From NCBI RefSeq assembly GCF_003086295.3, contig NC_092054.1, positions 33,386,393 to 33,450,392 of the forward strand: a DNA stretch of 64,000 nt. Direction: 5' to 3'. Both the position numbers and the translations under genes were made by a program. Position 1 is the first letter of the stretch. Each line of letters starts with the position of its first letter. The DNA is from Arachis hypogaea (Eukaryota > Streptophyta > Magnoliopsida > Fabales > Fabaceae). The notes beneath the pieces are model-generated. The model did not search any database, had not been told where the DNA came from, and was given only the letters and a program-made list of their open reading frames with translations. Positions 1 through 12,700 of the stretch are shown in pieces.

Positions 1-719
1 AAATTTTAAAATTTTCTTTATTTAAAAATTAAGAAGATAATTAAGAGGATAAATTATTACTCTTTATTTTTTTACTTAGTTATTATGAGATATATTTTTA
101 TAATATATAAAAAGTTATGTATGTTCAAAAGGTTGCATCTGGATACATGAATTTAATGTCTATAAATAAGATATGAATTTGACAAAACACAAACATAAAA
201 ATCCATCTACAAATTTCACAATTTTTATGTTCTCCATCTCAACACTTTTTTTATACATAGAAGAAAGAATAAAAAATATCATTTTGTAAAATATAAATGG
301 TATAAGACTTGATTTTACGAGTGTAAAAAAAATTAAATGTTTTTTTTTTTTGTGTAAGAAATTCGTCAATAACCTATTTTAAACATCCAAATTGGTGGCC
401 GAATTAACATAAAAAAAAAAGTATGCGTAACATATAACTTAAAGAACTACACTATTATATTCTCTCATAAAAAATGATTGGGGTACTAATTCTTCCTCCT
501 AATTATTCTCCTAAGTCATACATTTAGTTAGCCCCACTTGAAGAATATTTTGATCTCCTTAAAGATAAAAGATAGTGACAATTAAGGAAATCAACTCCAA
601 ATTTATCTTATTTTAAAAGAAAAAGAAATTAGTCATGATCCTTTTTTAATTAATTCAGATAGTTCAATATCTTGTTTCTCTTAAACGATGTCTTTGAATG
701 AACCAAGGAATAAGGGATC
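1..719. other. AT-rich intergenic DNA, no gene seen
   Basis: Low-complexity AT-rich sequence with short poly-A and poly-T runs. The reading frames here are short and have no recognisable domain. I see no element ends in this stretch. Confidence 0.5.
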
Positions 720-722
720 TTA

Positions 723-1511
723 GACCATCTCCAGTAAAGAACTCATCTCAGTCCTTATTTATGGTCCACATGTCATAAAAAGTAACTCCACATCAGCTTT
801 TGCGTTATAAACGGTAAATAGGAACTCAAAGCATTTCTCTCTTCTCCATTAGGAGGAACTAATTTTAGTCTCTGTTGTGGTCCCACTTAATTAATTAATT
901 AAAATACTTAAAATTAATGTAATTGATTTTTTTAATAATATTATTTAAATTTATAAATTTAAAAATAATTCACTATTAAAAGATATTAATATTAAATAAA
1001 TTCATATATAATAATAATACACAATATATAATTCGGGATTACACTAATTTATAGTTTTGTGTTTACAATTGTTAATTTTAATAATATCGTTAGTATTTTA
1101 AATTTTAAAAATAAAAATAACTAACTCAACTAAGAATTATTTTGTAAAGTGTAAAAATTAAATTTATTTTTTAATATAAGTAAATTTAATTAATTATAAT
1201 TTAATATAATAATATAAATCATTAATTAAATAAAAATTTAATTATTTAATATAATTTTTATTATAATTATTACTAATTTAATTATTATTTCATTATTTAA
1301 TATAATTATTTAATTATTTCAGATTTTATATTATTATTTTTTTAAAATAACTTGTCAAATGGCAAGTTATTATTGGTTAACTTGAATCCTTATTTAGAGG
1401 GACTCCCTCACTTTGAGATCTGTGCGAAAACTCATTCCTTCTCTCCTCCAATGGTTAGAGTTCCTATGTGTCAGAAAAAAGTGAAAGAGGAACTCACCAT
1501 TGTAGGTGCTC
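723..1511. mobile_element. MITE-like element with degenerate inverted ends
   Basis: The left end reads GACCATCTCCAGTAAAGAAC. The right end, read on the minus strand, is GAGCACCTACAATGGTGAG, giving a degenerate terminal inverted repeat. Both ends are flanked by TTA (720-722 and 1512-1514), which would fit the 3-bp target duplication of PIF/Harbinger-type elements. The interior is AT-rich and non-coding. A second CTCCAATGG-type box near 1446 suggests a nested or internally duplicated end. The ends are diverged, so the superfamily is tentative. Confidence 0.4.
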
Positions 1512-1514
1512 TTA

Positions 1515-2051
1515 TGGTACGAGTTCCACTCTATCCAATAATTGAAAAATGAATGTTACATGTATCAAGATTTGAAGAACGAAACGATCAATAACGATAA
1601 AGTTAAAAATTCAAAAGTTTAAGAATTTAATTATAGTACAATCGGAATTGACCTAGATATGATAAATAATATATTTGTATTTAAAATAATTTAAAAAATA
1701 ATTTGTGTTTCATTATTTCAAACTATGTAACTGCTAAAAAACCAAATTGATTTGACTGATTTACCGACTTTCGACTAGTTAGCTAACAACTGATTTAATC
1801 CTTAACCGTGTCAGTTTGGTGGCTAATTCTCCATTAATCAGGTCAAACCATCCAGTTTGGTCCGTTTCTCAAAATCAAATTTAAGAATAATACAAATCAT
1901 GCTGAAAATAAGAGTCTAATTGTCTAAAATATCTTATTTCATTGCAATCTCAATTGTGAAACAACTTCTGTCAAAATTATGAACGAAGGATGGAAAAAAC
2001 AAAAATGAGTTACAAAAATTCTGAAAGGTCACTTGAGATTGATTCATTCGC
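1515..2051. other. Intergenic, probable 3' flank/UTR of the minus-strand gene
   Basis: No coding signal. On the minus strand this lies directly downstream of the stop codon of the 2052-6045 gene, so the first one to two hundred bases below 2052 are probably its 3' UTR. I did not find a clear polyadenylation signal. Confidence 0.35.
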
Positions 2052-5000
2052 TCACTGGCTATCTGGTTCACCAGAGCATTTCTTGCTCCAACCAACCGAA
2101 CCAGCTTTGCGCTCGCCTCTCTTTCTCTTGTTCTTGGGGACACTCACATCACCATGCAAGCTTTGCTTGAGAACTGGTTGTTCTTGAGACCCTGCAGAAC
2201 TATTCACCACTACATTGTTAAGATCCGATGCCGGAACAGAATCGATGTGCTGTAGAATTTCCTCTTCCCCGTGCTGTAGAATTTTTTCTTCTCCTTCACA
2301 TTTCGCAGCAGACTTCTGAAGCTTCTCAATGGGGTGATGACTCGCGCTTTTAAATGCGTGGTCTTCTGTTTCAGCTACCTCATGTATCAAGACACTGTCC
2401 ACCATCTGCAATCATCAAAGAAAATTTAGAAGTTAGCATTACCGTTATCTCAAGAAACGTAAAGCATAAGTGCACAGATTTTTATATGATGGACCGCACA
2501 TGCAAAATTCAAAAGAAAAAATAAACTTAGGAAATTGGTAATGTAGCAAATGGTGAATACAGAGTTGTACATACAATAAAATGACAATAAAATGTTTGCC
2601 ATATATTATAGTTTAGGGTTAATCGCACTTTATCCCCTAAAAATTGAAGAAAATGTACAAATCGGCTGATGAATTTTGCTAAATGTACACTTTACCTAAA
2701 ATAAATGCATTATGCATACACCCCCAACCCCAGGGCAAAGTTCTTGTTGTGTAAAGTCCCAAAGTGGCCGAGATTGGTTGCATCCACTAAAATTGCCCCC
2801 GAGATTCCAATTGCATGAATTACGTCTCTAAGATTGACAAAAGTGTACTATATTAGTCACTTACAACGTGATAAGTCACTTGATGGAATTAGACTGAAGG
2901 ACTAACATGGTGCACTTTTAACAATCTCAGGGATGTAACTAGTACAATTGGAATCTCGGAGACTATTTTAGTGCACGCAACCTATCTTAGGTACCATATT
3001 GGGCTTAACTCGCAAATCTCCCACTAAATTCTCCTAAATATGTAACTTTTATTTGCTAAACTTTGTTCAATGTGTAACATAATTGGCAAAAAATTACCAA
3101 CATGAGCAATTTGCATATTTTTTAAATTCGGAAGGTAAAGTGCAAATAATTTAAATGCAATTAACCCTATATGTTATGCAACAATCTTCGTGTAGGTTTT
3201 ACCCATGAATGAGTTTAATTGCATAAACACTTCTGGTCAGCATCTGATAAGAAGCTAAATAAATAATGTAGACCAGTTTGAGAAAACTTACATCATCACA
3301 AGAGTCCCCAACCAAGGGTGGACGGAGAGTAACATCAGCAGCAGACAATAATCCCACGGTGCTCTCGATTATGTCAGGGATAATTGTAACTTCTCCATAG
3401 CTCGAAACAGCACTGTCCGGCATAACCAAATTGCCTAAATCAAACTCGGGAATATGCCGAGCTGAATTATAAATAGCCCTCATGGATATTGAGTCTCCAT
3501 TCGCTGCAGAGGTTGTAGGACTAGGAGCAGAGCTAGTCTGTACATCACCATGAGGAAGCAGGCTCAAATTCTCCGACGATGATAACTTAGTGTTTTTGGA
3601 CATGACCACGTCTACTTGACCCTTCAGCTTCTGGACTCTAGAATGTAGGTTGTCGATTGTCCAAAGAAGCTGCTCCATGCAACTATCACTCTCACTATAC
3701 TCAAAGAAAGATTGATCATCGCCGATTCCAAATCTATCACTTGAATCAGCATGCAACTCTGTGATAACTGTACCAAGAGAGCATAAAAACGATTAGTCAT
3801 TAAGCACATATTAAATCAAAATGTGATATGAGGCGCAACCAAAGGCAGATCACAAGTACAACAACAAAGCTTTATCCCACTAGGTGGGGCCGGCTACATG
3901 AATCAAATGACGTCATTGAACTCTATTGTGTATCGTGTCTATAGTGAGACTATTTACACGTAAACCTAAAAAGTGAAAAACACGATAAAATAGAAAACAA
4001 ACCAAAATACATTAAGCACGCACTAACAAAATACGGTTATATGAAGAAGCAAGCAATCATTTTCTTATAGTACAAAATTGTACAAAAAGCATTAATATCA
4101 CTGGCAAATTAACATGTTATGCAGCAGGAGCATCAAGTAAGGAGCATCAAGTAACCATTAAAAAGCATAGTTTCTAACCTGGATTACCAAAATCCTCAAC
4201 CAAACAGCCATCAAGATCAGACTTCTTATTCTCTACATATACGTAAAGGGAAAAGTCAACATTTCTGAGGCAGGGAAAGGCAAGCAAATCTAGCGTCATG
4301 ATAAAGGAGAGCAAAGTAGTTTCTACCGAGATAGGAGAAAAGATAATGATTCGATGTATATGACACGAGGTCAGTTGTCTCCTCAACTTTCTTTCTTTTC
4401 CTCCTTTTCCTGGCGTTACATCTATACTGATGACTCGTAAACGGCAATGATTTTGAGCCAAACTCTTCTAGTGTAAAACGATCGGGCTCCATGTGTTTTA
4501 TCTTATCATATTCCGCAAGCTCTTTACTGTATTTTAATGCTTGCGACTCAATTTCCTTAATTCTTAGTTCTGCCCATTTGCAGCGCCACATTAGAGGTCG
4601 TATGAAGTTCCTCCAGTGATATGTCAATTTCTTCTTCCTACAATTGCATAGGAAATTGATATGCATAAATAATAACTCAAATAGCTTAACATGCAATACA
4701 CATAGAATGTGCTTAGAACAGTGGTTCACCACAAAATATGAAAAGTTAGTATAGTGGCATAAAATTAAATGTGGATCATTATTAGCTCAAGGAAAATAGA
4801 GATCAATGGTGTTTGAGATGATACTAATGATAGCAGACAACATAGAGTATAACGGCAGATTTTCCAATACCAAACCATCAATGTTTACTTGACGAAAATC
4901 CGAAAGTGTTCTAACAGAAGTTACAACTAGAACTATATAAACAAAGAACAATTATCTTGATAATAATATAATTCAAATACATCCAACATCTAAGGAAGTG

Positions 5001-6045
5001 AACAGTAAGAGGAAGATTTGGAAAAAGAACCTAATCTCTTATTGGAACATCAAACCCAAGACAGACATACCATATAACCATATAACTAAATTTCACACCT
5101 CTTACTAGAGTTTGGAGAGAAGAGAGAACTCTGAGAAACAAAAAGAAAGCTTGGAAATGTATAATGTATATTATTAGTGACTTTAACACTGATATGTGCT
5201 TATGTACAAAGAAGGAAAGCTTGTTGTGTAAGCTAGTCCAACAGGCAGAATAGCCCTTTCGTACTTACGTTAGTGATGACAGTTGTAACATTACAGCTGT
5301 CATGTCTTAGCTAGCTCTCTCTTATAACTAACTCTGTTCTAGACTTCACCAACTCACTCTACTCTTATCCTCTCCTAACAATCATCATTACAGTAGTCTA
5401 TTTTACTTGTGATGCAGTGCATTTACTTGCTAGATACGTATAATTATCATAATCATCAGCAAATATATAGAGAGGTCACCCTGCTCGTTCTTACGTGTAT
5501 TAAACACCTTGTGTGTAGAAGTGTGTGTGTTATTAGAGATCAACACATTAACTATGTAAATATGTTTAACAATTCATCAAAAAGAAGCTCCAATAAACTA
5601 TCTAATTTGAAGATTTAAATGCATAATTTGGCTTCAATAACAAACTATAATCAATTGTCAACAAATTCACAATACTAGGGTTCTTTGCTTACATATTGAA
5701 ACAACTAAGGAAGATAATTCAAAATTATTTGCTATGGAACAAGAATCACCTCATATGGAATGTGGAGGAAAAAGCATCAAAGTTGCATGCCAAGCCACTA
5801 TCACCTAAGAATTCTGACTCTACCTCAGCATCACTAAGTCTAGAACCATTTTCAGCATCAGACGTAGTGTCAGCGAATGAACTTGAATACTCAGTTGCAT
5901 CAGGGTCTTCATTTTTATTTGATGCCAAATCACCCTTGTTTGTCCAACTTACAATATCAATATCCGCATCCTCGATTACTTTTGAACTGTTAATTTGTTC
6001 GTCCAGAACCGGCTCGACCTTGATGATAGGCTTCTTCTCATCCAT
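2052..6045 (-). CDS. Five-exon host gene, predicted 496-aa nuclear protein of unknown function
   Basis: Exons, in transcription order: 5750-6045, 4327-4637, 4179-4232, 3292-3767 and 2052-2405. Every junction has GT donor and AG acceptor on the minus strand. The phases join cleanly to 1,491 nt (497 codons with stop). The start is the ATG at 6045; an in-frame TAG lies just upstream. Residues 1-98 are acidic and contain SWTNKGDL. Residues 104-140 form a Trp/Arg-rich block (HWRNFIRPLMWRCKW) followed by a probable short coiled coil. RKRRKRKK at 175-182 and KNKRKRGERK at about 470-479 look like nuclear localisation signals. I recall a conserved plant family with this organisation and no assigned biochemical role, but cannot name a symbol safely. 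The intact frame and splice sites make this a credible expressed gene. Intron 4 holds a MITE and intron 1 a possible solo LTR. Confidence 0.82.
2614..3169. mobile_element. MITE in intron 4 of the host gene
   Basis: Inverted ends TAGGGTTAATCGCACTTTA (left) and, on the minus strand, TAGGGTTAATTGCATTTAAA (right). The interior repeats GCACTTTACC-type boxes and has no coding capacity. The flanks (about ATATTATAG and ATATGTTATG) are similar but not identical, so the target duplication is decayed. The ends resemble Mutator-like or hAT MITEs; the superfamily is not certain. The element is about 122 nt from the exon 4 donor, so splice sites are untouched. Confidence 0.6.
5105..5378 (-). mobile_element. 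Possible Ty1-copia solo LTR in intron 1
   Basis: Read on the minus strand it begins TGTTAGGAGAGGATAAGAG. It has a TATA-like TTATAAGAGAG box and then a pyrimidine-rich TTCTCTCTTCTCTCC tail, a layout typical of small copia LTRs. The distal end and target duplication are not clear, so this is a resemblance only. Confidence 0.33.
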
Positions 6046-6700
6046 GTTAATCTCAAACACTTTCTATTCCACTTTCTCCTCAAATTAATGTCACTCTTAG
6101 AGACTTAGAGTGAATCTTGGTTCAGTCTCTTTTTCGTCATTATCTACAAATAGACAAGGAGGGCATTTCTTGACAAACATAGATCCGTTCAAACATTACC
6201 TGGTTAAATTGAGAATTGTTCCAACTTCATCAACAAATTCAACCAACTCCAAATCAATTCATTGAGCACACAATATAGATATTGATTTCAGTTCAAAGAA
6301 CACAAAAATCACAAAGTCAAGAAGTACATAGCAAAACATTTTTCATTTGAAAATAACAAGTAGCTAGCAGCCAATCACTTAAGAATTAAAATTTCAAATT
6401 CTGATTCCAAAAGGAAATTAAACTCCACAGTTGTCAAAGATAGCAATATTGTTCTTCTTCATCATCATCATCATCATCCGGCGAAACCAAAGTCAGTAAT
6501 GCCAAAAAAGACATTTACAAAAAAAAAGAGTAGTACAGTTGCTAAGATTCTTCATTATTACAAGAAAGTTCACTAAACAAGTTAGAATGCAGGTCGGGAA
6601 TTAGAAGAAAACCAAGGCAACGGCTAAGTTAATTGAAGCACAAAAAGCGTACTTGAAAGTAACAAAAAAAAAACGTGTGCGTGCGTGATTCAACTAACAC
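6046..6700 (-). promoter_or_regulatory. Probable 5' UTR and promoter region of the host gene
   Basis: This is the sequence between the ATG at 6045 and the inserted hAT-like element at 6701. It carries a run of TCA/ATC trinucleotides at about 6459-6478 and no coding frame. If the transposon is a late insertion, the native proximal promoter is limited to about 650 bp. I see no single convincing TATA box. Confidence 0.3.
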
Positions 6701-8426
6701 TAGGGGTGTACATGGCCCGGGTAAAACCGGGTTTGTCCTAACCAAGACTCGGCCCTAAATATGTACCGAAACCTTTTTATAGACCTTAACCGGCCCTATA
6801 CCCGATGAAACCTACATACTTTCGAGCCACAGTTATAGCGGGTGAAAACTGGGCCTTTACTAACAATTTGTTACGAAGATGTTGGTAGCCAAAGTTAAAC
6901 TTAAATCTCTCGATAAATCACAATTCCAGATGCTGGGAGACACAAAATGTAAATGCTAATGCCAGTAATATCAAGTCCAAAACTTATTGAATTCTCTAGG
7001 CCTTTCTTTCTCTCACTCATATCAACCTTTTCCTAACTTTTATCTGAACAAACTTGAGGATGAATGAGGAAGGAACAAAAAATCTATAATAATATATGTG
7101 TACATGTATCTGTGAATAGTTGTGTAACTATGTCAACTTACAAGACCAGCAGAATCACTTTATCAGCACAGAAAGTGAACCTCCTCTTTTTCTTTTCCAT
7201 CATTGCATTTACAATCTTTGAGACTTTTTGTCTCTAACTTCATTCTCCCATGCTGCCCTTGAATTCATCAATAGCAATGCACAGACATTAGAAGAACACA
7301 GTGCTGATAAAAAAGAAAATCTAATAAGTTGGTATTCAGCAACAAATCACCAATATATTTTGATTAAAATCAGAACAAATCAACAATAATCAAAACATGT
7401 TTTCATTAGAATCAAACAAATCAGAACCAAATAAGGATAACAAATAAAAAATAATCATAACATGTTTTAATTAAAATCAGAATAAATCAGGATCAAACAA
7501 GGAGAACAAAGCAACAATAATCAGAACATAGAACAAATCAGACCCAAACATGGAGTCATGGAGAACAAATCAACATTATATGTAATTAAAATCAAAACAG
7601 ATCAGAACCAAACAAAGAGAACAAATCAACAATAATCAGAAGTTCAGAACAACAAATCAACCTTATAAATTATAATAACAAGTTCTGAACAAATCCAGCA
7701 TTATAAATTATAATAACAAAGCTCAGACCCTAATCCTATTTTAGAAAGAAAAAAAAAAGTAGTTCAGAAGCATTACCAGAACCAGCGCCGAGAAGAAAAG
7801 GAGCGGCTGAGCAGGGGCTTGTGACCTTCCTCACCAAAAGAGCACCAGCGCCGAGAAGAAGATGAGCAGTGCCGAGAAGAAGAGGAGCAGGAGAAGTAGA
7901 GGAGGAGCAGCGCCAAGAAGAAGAGGAGCAGGAGAAGAAGCGGAGCATGAGCAGAGCAGTGACCTTCACACTTCGCCGCCGCTGTTGGTGGCGTCGTGAC
8001 TAAGGTTCTCCGGCGAGCAGTGAGGCGCAGAGAAGCTGTGCAGCGCGGAAGCAGAGCAGCCGGTTCTGAGAAGCAGTCGAGCAGAAGCAGAGCAGCGCTG
8101 GTTCCAATGACGATGGCCGGTCGATGTCTGAACGAGCATTCAGAGAGGGTCTGAGAATGGGAGATTGGGACTTGGGAGCTTGCGGGTCTCTGCGTGCCCT
8201 AATTGTGGGGGCTGCAACATCATCATAAATCATAAATCATAAATTTTTTAAAATTAACTTACACCGGGTCGGGAATGAATGACCCGTTATAGCCCAGACC
8301 CGGTTTAGTTGGTCTTTCGGGTGAATTTCTTTTTTTTATTTTTGGGTCATCCCCAAGTTCTTTTGGACCGAGCCAAAATGTTCAAAAATAATTTGGGTTC
8401 GAATGGGACCAGACCATGCATCCCTA
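6701..8426. mobile_element. hAT-like non-autonomous DNA element, ~1.7 kb
   Basis: The left terminus is TAGGGGTGTACATGGCCCGG; the right terminus read on the minus strand is TAGGGATGCATGGTCTGG. Subterminal GGGTC/GACCC and CCGG boxes are dense at both ends (6716-6800 and 8265-8400), as in hAT elements. The 8-bp flanks (ACTAACAC and GCTCACCA) do not match well, so the duplication is decayed. No transposase is visible. The interior 7760-8235 is much more GC-rich than the rest and could be captured host sequence or an old untranslated region. Confidence 0.55.
7760..8235. other. GC-rich purine-skewed block inside the hAT-like element
   Basis: The + strand repeats GAGCAG, GCCGAGAAGAAG and AGCAGCGC-like words; the surroundings are AT-rich. 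Short open frames exist on the minus strand, but none has a recognisable domain and the compositions are low-complexity. It may be a transduplicated fragment of a host 5' exon or UTR. Confidence 0.4.
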
Positions 8427-8450
8427 GCTCACCATCACAATATGGTTACA

Positions 8451-8816
8451 CTTAGGATCCGTTTAAAAAGATTCAAAAGTATCATAAAAAAAAAAAAAAA
8501 AATTCAAAAGTTATTTTTTAAATTTTTGACTTATAAAAAATATTTGTATTAATGTTTGGTATAATTTTTAAAATTAAATTCTAACTTTCTAAAAAATTAT
8601 TTAATTTTTTATAGAGAAATTAAAAAAATTATTTTTCTCATAATAAAAATTTTTTTATCACATTTCTTTTAAAATAAACACTTTTAAAACTAAAAAGTCA
8701 AACACAAAAAGACTTATTTATAAGTTACTTTTAATATAAGCATTTATTGTTTACACTATTTTTTCAAAAGAAGCTTAATTAAACTGTTTACCCAAACTGG
8801 CCTTAGAGGAAAAATG
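8451..8816. mobile_element. Small MITE-like element
   Basis: The left end CTTAGGATCCGTTTAAA pairs imperfectly with the right end on the minus strand, CTAAGGCCAGTTTGGG. The interior is AT-rich with A-runs and TTCAAAAG near both ends. No clear target duplication was found. Confidence 0.4.
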
Positions 8817-9659
8817 CTATACCACCAATAAAATTTATTATTTTTTAACTAATATTTTATATTTTAAATATTAAATTCTAAATTTTAAATATTAAATTCT
8901 AACTATTAATAATATAAAAATAAAATATTAATTAAAAATATCGACTAATATTAATAAAAATATAATTTCTTAACTATTCTCTAATTAAATTGCGGATTGT
9001 AATTCCAATATTTTAATCCTTTATAATGACATCTTATATCAAGTGTGTCATAATTTTTCAAGAAAAGCAATTTACTTCGCTTCCCCTGTTTTTAAAAAAA
9101 AAAATAAAATAAGAAATGATATTTTAATATTTATATAATAGCACTTATCAATTGATTAGATATTCGTATAAAATAATTTCATGAAAATTATTGACATCAA
9201 GTTTTGTGTACACATTGCCCTTGTATATTTGTTTTTTTTTTTTATGAAAAGATAAATTTTTGTACCATCAAAAAAGAAATTAGAGATGTATAAAAAAATA
9301 ATACAAATATCACTTATATTTCATAAGAGATACTATACCATAATTAAAAAAGTAGTTTAATAAAAATTCATCTTGATGCGAAGAGTTGCTTTAATTTTAA
9401 AAAGATATTAAAGGATCATTATAATTTATTGTTTTTGACTATCAGTTAGCCATCGATATTTAAAAATACGAGATAAAATATATTGTTGAATTATTAGACT
9501 AAAGAAATTAGACTAAAAATATTGAGTTGATGATTAAATGATAGCCAAAAATAATAAATTATAATCATTTCTCTCAATTTTATTTATAGTGGATTATATT
9601 GTTGAATGCAAAATTGAATATTATTATCTAATTAGTATTATAGAATTGTGGAAAAAAAG

Positions 9660-9660
<1 letters not shown>
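8817..9660. other. AT-rich intergenic DNA
   Basis: There is no coding frame of note. 8850-8910 contains tandem-like TTAAATATTAAATTCTAA words. Otherwise nothing recognisable. Confidence 0.4.

Positions 9661-9717
<57 letters not shown>
9661..9717. repeat. (TA)n microsatellite at the LINE 3' junction
   Basis: An essentially uninterrupted run of alternating T and A of about 55 bp. It abuts the 3' end of the minus-strand LINE, so it may have grown from the element's tail or insertion site. Confidence 0.9.
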
Positions 9718-9721
<4 letters not shown>

Positions 9722-9750
9722 GGACCCAAGGCCCGTGAGAACACAAAAAA

Positions 9751-12700
9751 TCACATCAGAACGTCTCTTGGGAATTTGACTCCACATCTATCGGCAAGCA
9801 GGTATTGTGCGAGCATGGTAGGGGGAAGCTCGAAACAATAAACTCCAGCTTCTTGTTCTTGCCTTGCTTTAGTAAGAGTATTTGCGCAAAAATTTGCTTC
9901 CCGGTAAATATGTCGGACGACGACGCACTCCAAGCCAACTAGAAGCTCTTTAATAGACCGAATCAGAGCAGATTGAGAGTGCTTCTCCACTTGTGACTTT
10001 TGAACTAGCTCCACCGCACGTCTAGAGTCAGACTCAACCACAAGTTTGGGGATTCTCATCTCCATTGCTAGCTTGATGTCGACATAAAAACCCCAAATCT
10101 CCATCGTAGTGATGGTATACGTCCCAATCTTCATGCTGAAACTTGCAACCACACGGCCTTCCCAGTTCCGGATAACGCCGCCACATGCCCCTCTACCTCT
10201 AGGATGGAGCACCAAGCCATCCACATTCAGTTTGAGCCATCCATGTTCCGGTGGTTCCCATCCAATCGATTCTTTTCTGGTATGCCTTAAAATTCTGGTA
10301 CTGACCTCTGTCATGTTAAGAGCAAAGTGATAATGGTCTGCAAGATTTATTGCAACGCGATGAAATTGGATGTTTGTTAAACTTTTTTCACTAAAAATAT
10401 GCTCGTTTCTACTTCTCCAGGCTAAGTTACAGGCAGTAATAAAAGTTATGGACCAAGAAGTCCCATTAATCGAAGGAGAGGCTTCCAGAAGATTTTTCCA
10501 CAACTAGTCATGGAAGGATTGAGTGAAAAAGGTCTTCTGATAATCTCTATGAATGATATTGATCCACACTTTATGAATAAAAGGGCAATCCCGCAAAACA
10601 TGGAGTATCGCCTCTTGAACATCATGGCATCTGGGGCAGGTACTATCTTCAATTAATCTTCTACTTTTTCTTTTGATATTTGTTAAAAGAGTTTCATGAG
10701 CTAACAGCCAACTGAAAAACTTTAGTCTCTGAGGAATCTTTAGTCTCCAAATTTGCTTGTACATGTTACTGCTTTCATTATTATCCTTAAATAAAGCATC
10801 GTAGGCTGTTCTGATAGAAAAATTTTCATTTGTTGTTGAGCCTAGCTCACACAATCCTCCCCTATAGGTTATAGAAAGGGTTATAGGTTCCAACTTTCTA
10901 TCCTCTACTATTTTGTTAATAATATGTGATAGTCTTTCAATACATAAAACAAAGAGGTACGGGGAAAGAGGGTCTCCCTGTCTAACTCTTCTAGTAGGAG
11001 AGAACGTTTCAGATGGCGACCCATTCCATAGGAGATTCATGGTTGGGGATGAAATGCAATAGGCAACAACGTTGATAATGTTGTTTGGAATCCCCACATC
11101 CTTCAAAGTATCCACCACAAATCCCAATTTAATCGATCATAGGCCTTTTCTAAATCAATTTTTATCGCCATTAACCTTTTGCCTTGGTTTTTTCTCTTCA
11201 TTGTATGGACCACCTCCTGTACCACAGAATATTATCCTCAATAACCCTATCAGGCACAAAGCTGGATTGAGTGTTAGCAATAAAAATAGGCATAAAATAT
11301 TTTAGTTTAGAAGCCACAATTTTAGTAATCACTTTATAACACACATTAAAGAGACTAATAGGTCTAAAGGGGCTAAAATTTTCAGAGGCTGAATTTTTGG
11401 GTATAATAGTAATCAACGTTTGATTGACTTTCCTAATGTTCCTCGGGTCTTGGAAGATATCCTTGACCCAGCTGGTTAAGGATTCCACTACTATATCCCA
11501 GGAGGGTTGGAAAAATTTAGCTGGGATTCCATTGCTGTCCGGTATTTTTCAACTGTCCATAATAAAAATAGCTTTTTTTACTTTCTCTCTAGAGACATCC
11601 TTCGCGAGGTCAGCATAGTCTTCATCCTAAAGCCTGGGGAAATGGCTATTAATTGGGTAAGGATTGTGATTCTAGTCTGAAGAGTAGAGAGCCTTAAAAA
11701 AATTCACTCTCCATCTCTTCAAGACAGCAACATCCTCAATCTAGTTTCCTTCCTCATCTTTAAGGGCAGTAACTTTATTTCTTCTCCTTCATTCATTGGC
11801 CTTCTAATGAAAGTATATTGTATTTTTATTAGGGCTGCACGCGGATCGGATCGGATTGGATATGACCAAAATTTCGATCCGATCCGCACTAATATCATCG
11901 GATCGGATTAGATCCAATATCCACAGTTTTTAAGGTTGGATCCGATCCGATCCGATCCGCACATTTGCGGATTGGATCGGATCGGATATCGGATATATCT
12001 GCAAAACACAAAAATATTTTTAAAATTTTATTTTTATTAAAAAAATATCAATAAAATTCATTTTTTTATTCTTTTAAATATGTTTACTCTTAAAATAATA
12101 TTAAACATACTTTTCTTAAATAATAAATTAAAATACTACAACATATATGATAATTATTAGTTAAAATAAAACATAAAAAGAACATTTATTTATTTATTTC
12201 TTTATTTTTGTGGATACGCGGATATGCGGATCGGATATGCGGATACCAACACAAAATCCATAATCCGATCCGATTAGTGTGCGGATCCGATCCCATCCGA
12301 TCCAAAAGCCTTGCGGATCGGATCCATATCCGCAATTTTCGGATCGAATTCGGATAAATACCGCGGATATGCAGATCGGATCCGATCCATGAACACCCTT
12401 AATTTTTATCGCCAAATCTAATGTTATTACATCTAGATATTTGTTGCCAATAGCTTTTCTTCTGGATAGCAATGATCTCATACTCCTTACTGAGACCTTT
12501 TTGAAGCTTTTCTAAGAAAGGATTAGGATGAAAAGACAGATTGTTATTGATTCCCTCCAATCTGGTCAGGATTTGTTGCTTTTTTTTAAAGATATGTCCA
12601 AAAACGTCCTTATTCCATGACTTTGCTTGGGCCATGAAATTCCTGATATTTTGAATAAGCCATTGAGTTTTATTCCAGCTTTCTTTCACCAAGTTATTAT

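Noticed and set aside
1934..2187. Small overlapping ORFs on both strands at the end of the host gene
   Set aside because: They are in other frames of exon 5 and its 3' flank, whose correct frame joins four upstream exons.
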